Shown here: piece after piece, positions 26,240 to 33,221 of the stretch
Numbering within the stretch: position 1 is the stretch's first letter
How the letters are laid out: each line of letters starts with the position of its first letter
Source of the DNA: Bacteroidales bacterium
Lineage (GTDB): Bacteria; Bacteroidota; Bacteroidia; Bacteroidales; UBA932
Direction of reading: 5' to 3'
Length of the DNA: 64,000 nucleotides
Assembly: GCA_017437755.1 (NCBI GenBank)
Contig: JAFRXI010000071.1
Span: forward strand, 124,001 to 188,000
Notes under the pieces: generated by a model
Told to the model about the DNA's origin: nothing
The model's input: only the letters and a program-made list of their open reading frames with translations
Databases searched by the model: none
Program-made: the position numbers and the translations under genes

Positions 26240-26247
26240 CAAAGGTA
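26240..26247 (-). promoter_or_regulatory. -7 element (TACCTTTG) of the seven-gene operon
   Basis: Minus strand TACCTTTG matches TAnnTTTG, 22 nt before the ATG at 26217. The -33 element is not clear. Confidence 0.55.
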
Positions 26248-26270
26248 ATGAAAAAAATCAGCAAAAAATA

Positions 26271-26301
26271 TTTGCATTATCGGAAAAAGGTTGTACCTTT
26301 G
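26271..26301 (+). promoter_or_regulatory. Promoter of the tRNA-Asn gene
   Basis: TTTG at 26271-26274, a 19-nt spacer and TACCTTTG at 26294-26301: a full match to the Bacteroidales consensus, 28 nt before the mature tRNA. Confidence 0.8.
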
Positions 26302-26329
26302 CAATCCGCGAACGAAAAGCGGAAAACAT

Positions 26330-26403
26330 TCCTCAGTAGCTCAGTTGGTTAGAGCACCTGACTGTTAATCAGGGGGTCCTAGGTTCAAGTCCTAGCTGGG
26401 GAG
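26330..26403 (+). tRNA. tRNA-Asn (GTT)
   Basis: A 74-nt cloverleaf: acceptor TCCTCAG paired with CTGGGGA; D-arm with AGCTCAGTTGGTTAGAGC; anticodon stem CCTGA/TCAGG around loop CTGTTAA with anticodon GTT; T-arm CCTAG-GTTCAAGT-CTAGG. The 3' end reads GCA rather than CCA, so CCA is probably added after transcription, as is usual in Bacteroidetes. Own promoter upstream and terminator downstream. Confidence 0.97.
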
Positions 26404-26410
26404 CAGGATC

Positions 26411-26450
26411 GGACAAATTGCAGTTTTGGGCAGTTTGTCCGTTTTTTTTT
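26411..26450 (+). terminator. Rho-independent terminator after tRNA-Asn
   Basis: An 11-bp stem, GGACAAATTGC with GCAGTTTGTCC (one G-T pair), around an 8-nt loop, followed by a nine-T run. Confidence 0.92.
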
Positions 26451-26466
26451 ACGGGAAAGCAGAGAC

Positions 26467-27627
26467 ATGAAAGTTTTATTCGTAATCAACAATTTCTACC
26501 TCAGGGGAAACGGCCTGTGCGCATCGGCAAGGAGGACCGTTCATTATTTAAAGGAAGCAGGAGTGGACGTCCGCGTCCTGTCAGGCCGGAACAAGGACCC
26601 GGAGGGGCCACAGCCGGAGTATCCCCTCGATGACCTCAACCTGCCATTTGTCAACGGATTGGTGGAAGCACAGGGGTATCAGTTCGCCTCCACCGACAAG
26701 GAGACTATCCGCGCAGCGGTGGACTGGGCCGACCTCGTGCATCTGGAAGAGCCCATGGTCCTGGAGGCCAGGACTGCCATTTATGCAAGGAAGACAGGCA
26801 AAGCCATCACCGGAACCTATCACCTGCATCCTGAGAACATGTATGCATCCGTGGGATTGGATTATTCCAAAGCAATCAACTGGGCTACCCTCAACCTTTG
26901 GAGGGACCTTATTTTCAACTACTGCTCCCACATACAGTGCCCCACGCAGAACGTTCTTGACCGGCTTAAGAGGCACAGGTTCAAGGCTACCCTCCACCTT
27001 ATTTCTAACGGAATCATTCCCGACCCGGTCCGTTCCACGGCCATGAGGGATCCGGACGACAAGTCCTTCCGCATAGTAAACATAGGCCGCCTCTCCAACG
27101 AGAAGGACCAGATGACGCTTTTGAAGGCCGTGTCATATTCCGGTCATTCCAGGGACCTGCGGCTGATATTTGCCGGGAAGGGGCCTGAAGAGGAGGCTTA
27201 CCGGAAGAAAGCGGCCGAACTCGTGGAGAAAGGCACCCTCCGCTATCCTCCCGAATTCGTATTCCTTGATTCACAGGGACTTAAGGACCTTGCCCATACG
27301 GCAGACCTCTTTGTGCACTGTGCCTATATAGAAGTGGAGGGCCTGTCATGCCTTGAGTCGCTCAGGGAAGGTGTAGTGCCCCTGATTGCCAGGGGGAAAT
27401 ACTCCGCAACGTCCCAGTTCGCACTGGACCACCACAGCACCTTCCCGGCAAAGGACCCTAAGGCACTGGCAAGGAAGATCGACTGGTGGATAGAGCATCC
27501 TGAGAGGCGGATGCAGATGGCGCCCCGCTACGCAGCCCTTGCCGCGGAATACGACATCCACAAGTCCATCGACGCCCTTGTGGACATGTTCCAGAAAGCT
27601 ATCGGGGAGCAGAATCCGCATTCCTGA
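26467..27627 (+). CDS. GT4-family glycosyltransferase
   Basis: A 386-residue GT-B glycosyltransferase. The N-terminal half starts MKVLFVINNFYLRGNGLCASARRTVHYLKEAGVDV, a short Rossmann strand-helix start. The C-terminal donor domain has FRIVNIGRLSNEKDQMTLLKAV, LIFAGKGPEEE, and AYIEVEGLSCLESLREGVVPL, where E-x7-E is the GT4 donor-binding motif. Close relatives include lipid glucosyl/galactosyl transferases (for diacylglycerol glycolipids), but the acceptor is not clear. A standalone gene between the tRNA terminator and the convergent CDF gene; the 3' ends overlap by 29 nt. Confidence 0.83.
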   Translation: MKVLFVINNFYLRGNGLCASARRTVHYLKEAGVDVRVLSGRNKDPEGPQPEYPLDDLNLPFVNGLVEAQGYQFASTDKETIRAAVDWADLVHLEEPMVLEARTAIYARKTGKAITGTYHLHPENMYASVGLDYSKAINWATLNLWRDLIFNYCSHIQCPTQNVLDRLKRHRFKATLHLISNGIIPDPVRSTAMRDPDDKSFRIVNIGRLSNEKDQMTLLKAVSYSGHSRDLRLIFAGKGPEEEAYRKKAAELVEKGTLRYPPEFVFLDSQGLKDLAHTADLFVHCAYIEVEGLSCLESLREGVVPLIARGKYSATSQFALDHHSTFPAKDPKALARKIDWWIEHPERRMQMAPRYAALAAEYDIHKSIDALVDMFQKAIGEQNPHS

Positions 27628-28519
27628 CCGGGCGGTGCGGCTCCATGTGGATGATGATATGGGTGCTTTTGCCAAAGCGCTCCCGGAGCCTGTCCTCAGC
27701 CATGGTGGCCCTGAGATGAGCCTGTTCCAGGGGCATCCCTCCATCCATCCGGATGTGCACCTCGATGGCTATCCTGTTCCCGATGCGGCGGGTCCTGAGA
27801 TTGTGGGGCTCGGATAAGGCCGGATCGGAAAGGAGTATTTCAACTATCTCTTTTTCAGTTTCTTCCGGGAGAGAACCTTCGGTCAGTTCCGAGATTCCAG
27901 GCCAGATCAGGTCCCAGGCCACCTTGACCAGCATGGCCCCTACCACGATCGAGGCAAGGGGATCGAGTACGGTCCACCTGTTTCCAAGCAGGATGGCGCC
28001 TCCGATTCCCACGGCCGCTCCCACGGAGGAAAGGGCGTCGGAACGGTGGTGCCACGCATTGGCCTTGAGCGCCGATGATTCCAGCTTCCGCCCCTTTGCG
28101 GCAGTATACTGATACATCACCTCCTTGATCACGATGGAAAAGAGTGCCGCCACCAATGCAAGTTTTCCCGGAGCGGGCAGCTGCTCTCCTCCAAGCCATG
28201 CGGCGAACTTTACCGACCCGGATACGACTATCCCGATGGCAGCGGCCGCCAGGGCCATTCCGATGAACAGGCTTGCCACCGTCTCGAACTTTCCGTGTCC
28301 GTAATCGTGGCTCTCGTCCTCCGGCCGGGCACTTATGCCCACAAAGACAAGTACGACTATATCCGTCACAAAGTCCGACAGGGAATGCACCGCATCGGCA
28401 ATCATGGCCTGGCTGTGGCCTACTATTCCGCACACGAACTTGAAAGCCAGCAGGAGAAGATTCCCGAAACTGCCCCAAAGCGTGACCCTGTATATCCCCT
28501 TTTCCCGAGATTGTTCCAT
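27599..28519 (-). CDS. Cation diffusion facilitator (zinc/divalent-metal exporter), first of pair
   Basis: A 306-residue inner-membrane protein with about six membrane spans. The metal site of CDF proteins is visible as ADAVHSLSDFVTD (H-x-x-x-D in helix 2) and WHHRSDALSSVG (H-x-x-x-D in helix 5). The C-terminal cytosolic domain starts near residue 215 and has LRTRRIGNRIAIEVHIRMDG, a typical regulatory fold. It exports Zn2+ or another divalent ion. The second CDF gene is 19 nt upstream in the same direction, so the two are probably cotranscribed. Specificity not decidable. Confidence 0.88.
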   Translation of the reverse strand: MEQSREKGIYRVTLWGSFGNLLLLAFKFVCGIVGHSQAMIADAVHSLSDFVTDIVVLVFVGISARPEDESHDYGHGKFETVASLFIGMALAAAAIGIVVSGSVKFAAWLGGEQLPAPGKLALVAALFSIVIKEVMYQYTAAKGRKLESSALKANAWHHRSDALSSVGAAVGIGGAILLGNRWTVLDPLASIVVGAMLVKVAWDLIWPGISELTEGSLPEETEKEIVEILLSDPALSEPHNLRTRRIGNRIAIEVHIRMDGGMPLEQAHLRATMAEDRLRERFGKSTHIIIHMEPHRPVRNADSAPR

Positions 28520-28538
28520 TGTATTACGCCCCCGCTAT

Positions 28539-29642
28539 TTACTCGCTGTAATTGTGGTCGATTACGACGGTCACCTTCATATCGGGGACCAAAGCCTGTA
28601 TCTCGTCCGTAAGCCGGATGGAAAGGAAGGCATCGTCGTGACATGAGATGTCGGGCACCACATCCACGGAAAGCATGCGGTCTTTCTCCGAACAATAGAA
28701 TCCATGGACCTGGACGATCTCCTTATGGGTGGCCAGGGCCTTTGTCACCCTGGACTGAAGGTCGGCCCGCTGGTTTTCTCCGGTTGCAACGGCATAGATT
28801 CCCACCGTCATGATGATTCCGTGCCGCTCGAACATCAGCGTGGAGAGCCTGCGGGTCAGGCCATGGATTTCGTGCGCCGACATAGAGTCCAGGACACTGA
28901 TATGCAACGAGCCTATCATCACGTCGGGCCCGTAGTTGTGCAGGATTATGTCAAACACTCCCCTGACGCCGTCAACTTCCATAATCTCCCTCTTGATTTC
29001 CTTGATGAGGTCGGGCGACACCCGCGCCCCAAGCAGCTCATTTACAGGAGTTGAGAGCATCTCGATGCCTGCCTTGATGATCACGGCGGAGATCAGTGCA
29101 CCGAGTATGCCGTCCAGCGAAATGCCCCAGATCAGCATGATGCCGGCCGAAACAAGGGTAGCCGCAGTGATGACGGCATCGAACAGGGCGTCCGACCCGG
29201 AAGCCGTCAGGGCATCGCTCTTCAGCTGTTTGCCTTTCTGCCTGACATACCATCCCAGCAGGAGCTTGACCACGATGGCCACTATTATTACGATGAGTGC
29301 AGGAATGGTATAACTCGGTTCCGTGGGTTCTATGATTTTCTTCACCGACTCGATAAGCGAGGTTATGCCGGCCGACAATACGATTACTGCGATGATGATT
29401 GCGCTGAAGTACTCGATGCGTCCAAAGCCAAAAGGGTGCTCGCGGTCTGCCGGACGCTGCGACAGCTTGGTACCGATGATGGTGATGACGCTTGAGAGGG
29501 CGTCGCTCAGGTTGTTCACCGCATCCATGACGACGGCCACGCTGCCGGCGATGATGCCTGTCACAGCCTTGAATGCTGCCAGCAGCACATTTGCGACTAT
29601 CCCGATTATACTTGTGCGTATGATTTGAGTACTCCGGTCCAT
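28539..29642 (-). CDS. Cation diffusion facilitator, second of pair
   Basis: A 367-residue CDF transporter with about six membrane helices. Metal-site motifs are VVMDAVNNLSDALSS in helix 2 and TASGSDALFDAVITA in helix 5: the second helix has N-x-x-x-D instead of H-x-x-x-D and the fifth D-x-x-x-D, unlike the neighbour, and closer to Mn/Fe-type CDFs. The C-terminal domain is long (residues ~215-367) with GSLHISVLDSMSAHEIHGLTRRL. The frame is open to 29738, but ATG at 29642 with TATCTTTG 22 nt upstream (29665-29672) is preferred. The two adjacent CDFs may handle different metals (inference). Confidence 0.85.
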   Translation of the reverse strand: MDRSTQIIRTSIIGIVANVLLAAFKAVTGIIAGSVAVVMDAVNNLSDALSSVITIIGTKLSQRPADREHPFGFGRIEYFSAIIIAVIVLSAGITSLIESVKKIIEPTEPSYTIPALIVIIVAIVVKLLLGWYVRQKGKQLKSDALTASGSDALFDAVITAATLVSAGIMLIWGISLDGILGALISAVIIKAGIEMLSTPVNELLGARVSPDLIKEIKREIMEVDGVRGVFDIILHNYGPDVMIGSLHISVLDSMSAHEIHGLTRRLSTLMFERHGIIMTVGIYAVATGENQRADLQSRVTKALATHKEIVQVHGFYCSEKDRMLSVDVVPDISCHDDAFLSIRLTDEIQALVPDMKVTVVIDHNYSE

Positions 29643-29664
29643 AGCAGAATCCGATTTATTTTTG

Positions 29665-29672
29665 CAAAGATA
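29665..29672 (-). promoter_or_regulatory. -7 element (TATCTTTG) before the CDF pair
   Basis: Minus strand TATCTTTG matches TAnnTTTG, 22 nt before the ATG at 29642. It lies just inside the palindromic repeat at 29698. Confidence 0.55.
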
Positions 29673-29697
29673 CAAAAAAGAGGGATGAACATATGAA

Positions 29698-29740
29698 AAG
29701 TGCTTCCAACGTCCAAAAAACATGGACGTTGGAAGCACTT
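29698..29740. repeat. Palindromic repeat, copy A (17-bp perfect arms)
   Basis: Arms 29698-29714 and 29724-29740 are exact reverse complements (AAGTGCTTCCAACGTCC), spaced by 9 nt. Flank TTAAGGAGTGTTTAT follows. A second copy lies at 49924-49958 with TGCGTCCAACGTCC arms, which keep pairing by compensating changes. This copy sits 30 nt past the stop of the GLUG gene, so it may also end transcription of the PUL. Confidence 0.9.
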
Positions 29741-29771
29741 AAGGAGTGTTTATCCCCGGAGGGTTCAGGGG

Positions 29772-31820
29772 CTACTTTAGGGTGGGAGTGTCACCGCTGA
29801 AGTCCCAGACAGATGAGTTCCAGCCGAGGGTGGTGGAGGCAAGGGTGGAGAGCTTGGTACCACTTGCCACGTGCTTGCCGTGGTAGGCCCAGCGGCCGTA
29901 GTCGCCGGAAATGGACGTCTCGGTTGCAGGAGCCGCATTGGCTTCAACCAGGTCGGTTCCGATCCGCACGAGCGGGGCTGTTGTCCCGTTGACATTGGGA
30001 TGGTCGTAGTTTGCGCTGGGAACCCAGTAGGCAGTGAGTTGCATGTCAGGGTTGCGGTAATTGTCCGTCAGGACGCAGTTGGGATGGGTGACGCCCACCA
30101 CGGCGCCTGAGCTGTAATTGCCCAGGCCGATCTTGGTGGACGGAGGGGCAACCTTTTTGTTCCAGGCAGCGCTTTTGAGGATACTCCCGTTTTTGGTCTG
30201 CAGGGTCCCGACGAGGCCGCCCAGTCCGGCATTTCCCTTGGTGGCGCTGACTTCTCCGGCTGAATAGCAGCGCTCAACCGTGATACTGCCCAAGACGCTC
30301 CCCACCAGGCCGCCGATAAACTGATAACCATGGATCGTACAGGTGGAATAGGAGTCCGTGATGGTGGCACCGCCGGTGTTGATGCCGCCCACCAGTCCGC
30401 CCACGTGACGGCCGCTGCCGGCAGCGGTTGTGACCGTACCGGAGCTGCAGCAGCGCTGGATGGTAACGTTGGGAACATTGATGTAGGCGATAAGTCCGCC
30501 GGCATAATGCCCATAACCATTTACGGTAATATCTGTTGCAGAGCAGCCGGTCAGCGTCAATGCGGAACAATCCACATCTACTCTTCCTATCAATCCTCCG
30601 AACGCGGCGCCGGCTGACGTTGAAACGGTGCTGTTCCGGACGGAAACGCCGGTGATCTCAGCCGTGCCCTTGTCTATTGTCCGGCAAAGGACCCCGAAGT
30701 AATTCTTTGTGGACGAGATTTCCGCATCAGTAATGGTCAGGTCGGACACCTTCCCGTTGAAGAAGGAGAACAACGGTGCTTTCAGTCCGCTGACGGTCTT
30801 TCCGTCGCCGTTGAGATAGACGATCTTGTCGTCATTGCCATCGAGGCTGGTCCATGAGAATCCCGCAAGGTCGATGTCCCTCACAAGTTTGAAGGATTTT
30901 TCCGAGTCGGCGTCTTTGATTGCCTGGAGCTGGTACTTGTCCGCAATCAGGTAGGGATGAGCGGCCGATCCGTCGTCGGACGCAGAACCGGCATGGGTGG
31001 CGGTATTCGTGCAGTCGAGCGAAATCAGGCTGAGTTTCCCTTCCTTCAGGGAAATGGCCGAAGGTACCTTGTAATAGCGGGTGTAGACGCTGTGGGCCTC
31101 ATCGGTCGTAGCGAAACTGACCAGGAGCGTGGTGCCGGCAGGGATGGCGGTCTCTCCGGCAGGAAGAGTGGCGAAGATGTCCAGGATACCGTCGCTGCCG
31201 CCGTCGCCCGGGGTGCCGAGCGTGACGTTCAGGTTCCTGGCTCCGGCGAAGATGGATTCCGAGGCTTCAAGGCTGACCCCGCTGACCACGGCTGCAACAC
31301 CTTCCGGAAGCGTCGCGCTCAGGTGGAGGGCGCCGGAGGAGACGAGACTTCCGCCTTTGGACGCCGCCCAGTCGGAGGTGAAGGAAACTTCATCATAGGA
31401 ATCCACACCCACGAGGCTGAGCGAATAGCCCAGGTGGTCGGTATTCTTGTCGGCGCTCTGAATCTGGGCGGCAAAGCCGGAGGGCAGATTGCTGTAGAGA
31501 ATGTCGTAGGAGGAGGCGCTGAGTGCCTTGCCCTGGAAGACGGCCTCCTTGCCTCCTTCACCGGAAACGAGGGTAAACTCCTCGGAAGCGGCGGAGTTGG
31601 CGTGGTCGGAGATGGTAATCTTGTCGCCCGAGGCCCAGGTCAGGGCCAGGACGGATCCATCATAGGCGCCGTTAACTTTTGTCATTTCAGGGATGCTGAC
31701 CTGGATGGTCACGATTCTGTCCGAAGCCGCCGGTGTGTCATTCTGCGCCGCTTCCTTGCTGCAGGAGAGGGAGAACAGGGTAATAGACAGGGCGAAAAGG
31801 ATGAGATGATGTGTTCTCAT
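29772..31820 (-). CDS. Fimbrillin-like/GLUG-repeat lipoprotein at the end of the PUL
   Basis: A 682-residue lipoprotein (ITLFSLSCSK lipobox, Cys20). Residues ~35-265 resemble the fimbrillin-type N-terminal fold (VTIQVSIPEMTKVNG, ALTWASGDKITIS, SYDILYSNLP). A SASDDGSAAHPYLIADKYQLQAI linker leads to GLUG-type repeats (GGLIGRVD, GGLIAYIN, GGLVGGIN, GGLVGSVLG, GGLVGTLQT) that should form a beta-helix to about residue 600; the end LGWNSSVWDFSGDTPTLK is the shared capping motif. Architecture and the end region (AYHGKHVASGTKLSTLA) parallel the protein at 6011. Probably a surface glycan-binding or adhesive protein. It is preceded by the 48-residue small ORF. Confidence 0.75.
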   Translation of the reverse strand: MRTHHLILFALSITLFSLSCSKEAAQNDTPAASDRIVTIQVSIPEMTKVNGAYDGSVLALTWASGDKITISDHANSAASEEFTLVSGEGGKEAVFQGKALSASSYDILYSNLPSGFAAQIQSADKNTDHLGYSLSLVGVDSYDEVSFTSDWAASKGGSLVSSGALHLSATLPEGVAAVVSGVSLEASESIFAGARNLNVTLGTPGDGGSDGILDIFATLPAGETAIPAGTTLLVSFATTDEAHSVYTRYYKVPSAISLKEGKLSLISLDCTNTATHAGSASDDGSAAHPYLIADKYQLQAIKDADSEKSFKLVRDIDLAGFSWTSLDGNDDKIVYLNGDGKTVSGLKAPLFSFFNGKVSDLTITDAEISSTKNYFGVLCRTIDKGTAEITGVSVRNSTVSTSAGAAFGGLIGRVDVDCSALTLTGCSATDITVNGYGHYAGGLIAYINVPNVTIQRCCSSGTVTTAAGSGRHVGGLVGGINTGGATITDSYSTCTIHGYQFIGGLVGSVLGSITVERCYSAGEVSATKGNAGLGGLVGTLQTKNGSILKSAAWNKKVAPPSTKIGLGNYSSGAVVGVTHPNCVLTDNYRNPDMQLTAYWVPSANYDHPNVNGTTAPLVRIGTDLVEANAAPATETSISGDYGRWAYHGKHVASGTKLSTLASTTLGWNSSVWDFSGDTPTLK

Positions 31821-31848
31821 AATACAAAAAGCATTTAGAATCAGTGTA

Positions 31849-31995
31849 TTAGTCCGAAATGACGGTTTCTTCCTCGAAATCTTCGAGGCCTATGGTTTTG
31901 GATGATGCCATCATGGACAGGTCATGGACGAGCCGTACTGTCCTCAGGAGAGGAGGCAGATACGTTTTTTGGGTAAGTAAGGTTTTTTCAGACAT
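31849..31995 (-). CDS. 48-residue peptide preceding the GLUG lipoprotein
   Basis: ATG at 31995 to TAA at 31849-31851. The peptide starts MSEKTLLTQKTYLPPLLRTV, has a Met/Ser-rich middle (HDLSMMASSKT) and ends GLEDFEEETVISD: basic-hydrophobic start, acidic tail, no signal peptide. Bacteroidales often carry such small uncharacterised peptides before fimbrillin-like lipoprotein genes; the broken ORF at 5866 has the same layout. It lies 12 nt after the phosphodiester glycosidase gene's stop and 28 nt before the GLUG gene start. Too short for standard gene tracks. Function unknown. Confidence 0.65.
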   Translation of the reverse strand: MSEKTLLTQKTYLPPLLRTVRLVHDLSMMASSKTIGLEDFEEETVISD

Positions 31996-32007
31996 ATGAA
32001 GATGGTT

Positions 32008-33213
32008 TTATTGTGTTTTGCCTTTCAAGTCGCTCTTGATGTATACGGCATTGCCGGTTGCGCGGAGGCTCGCCTGCGGATGGTCCCAGTCATTGTTATC
32101 ACAGGGATGGTTGACGATTCCCCCGTCGCCCTCGCCGTATACATACATGGCCGTTCCGCCGCCGCCGTCGAAATTCATCGCCTTGTAGCAGCCCAGGCCC
32201 ATCATCAGCTTTCCAAGCATCGGGGTCGACATGCCGATGGCACGCTTTTCAGTATTGGTGCTGGTCCAGCGGCCGTCCACGGCTACCTGAATGACGGTTT
32301 TCCGGTCCTTGGAAAAGCCGATGGCGGTACGGGGATGGGTCGTTATCAAAAAGGCCTCATTGTTCCAGGCGGGATAATCCTGGACTTTGCCTTCCCAGAC
32401 AAGCAGCGGTCCCGCACAGCCTACATTCTTGCTGGTGAGCCGCTTGGCCCCGTAGTTGTCTTCCACCTTGACGATATCCGGTACGCCGTCGTCGATTGTG
32501 ATTGCACAGTTGACTATCCAGGGATCCTGCTGATTGGCCGCACGCTTGTCCACACCGTCCACCCGGACGAAATGGCAGCAGGCCATGGGCCCGTTGGTTC
32601 CGGCGACGGCATCGAGGTAGAGACATTTCTGGTCCAGGTTCTTCAGGCCCTCGGTGGAATAGTTGTAGTAGATGCCCAGGCTGTTGTGTTCGTTGAGGGT
32701 GGTCCGTACGATATTGATATTTCGCACCTGCCCCTCCCATTTGCCATGGAAAGAGGTCCATTCAACTCCCGGTACGATCTGTTTGGTGACGGCACCCGGA
32801 AGCTGGAGGGTCGGAGTGTCGCTCCATGGATCCTCCGGATCTTCGGGAGCGGTGATGAATTCAAGGGTGACAAAGTTCGATTCCTTCCCCCTCACGGACA
32901 CCCGGATCCTGAGCGTGAGGACATCCAGGGACGGGGCCGTGAAGACGAGGTGGTCTTCGGAGGACTCGCTCACAGGAAGGGACACCGCGTCCAGTCCCAC
33001 TCCGTACAGCACCTTATTCTCTGCGGGGACGGGGCTGAAATTCAGTCCGTTCAGGGTCACGGGTTTTCCGGCTACTGCCTTGCCTCCATACTCGGTGGAA
33101 ATGCTGGTAATGTAGGGCTCCGGCGTTTTGTCGTCAGTGCCCTGACCGCCTTTGCCGCTGCAGGACAGCACGGCAACGGCGGATATCAGGATGACGGATA
33201 ATTTACGGATCAT
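32008..33213 (-). CDS. NAGPA-type phosphodiester glycosidase lipoprotein
   Basis: A 401-residue lipoprotein (AVAVLSCSGK, Cys18). Residues ~30-115 form an IPT/TIG immunoglobulin-like domain (PYITSISTEYGGKAVAGKPVTLNGLNFS). Residues ~150-401 match the phosphodiester glycosidase (NAGPA) domain: RTAIGFSKDRKTVIQVAVDGR, then MGLGCYKAMNFDGGGGTAMYVYG, where F-D-G-G-G replaces the usual L-D-G-G-G-S, then the terminal ATGNAVYIK. Human NAGPA removes GlcNAc from GlcNAc-1-P-6-mannose; bacterial relatives act on sugar-1-phosphate diesters of glycans or wall polymers. Position inside the SusCD operon (8 nt after the DUF1735-GLUG gene) implies a glycan target carrying phosphodiesters. Confidence 0.82.
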   Translation of the reverse strand: MIRKLSVILISAVAVLSCSGKGGQGTDDKTPEPYITSISTEYGGKAVAGKPVTLNGLNFSPVPAENKVLYGVGLDAVSLPVSESSEDHLVFTAPSLDVLTLRIRVSVRGKESNFVTLEFITAPEDPEDPWSDTPTLQLPGAVTKQIVPGVEWTSFHGKWEGQVRNINIVRTTLNEHNSLGIYYNYSTEGLKNLDQKCLYLDAVAGTNGPMACCHFVRVDGVDKRAANQQDPWIVNCAITIDDGVPDIVKVEDNYGAKRLTSKNVGCAGPLLVWEGKVQDYPAWNNEAFLITTHPRTAIGFSKDRKTVIQVAVDGRWTSTNTEKRAIGMSTPMLGKLMMGLGCYKAMNFDGGGGTAMYVYGEGDGGIVNHPCDNNDWDHPQASLRATGNAVYIKSDLKGKTQ

Positions 33214-33221
33214 CTGGGTGA

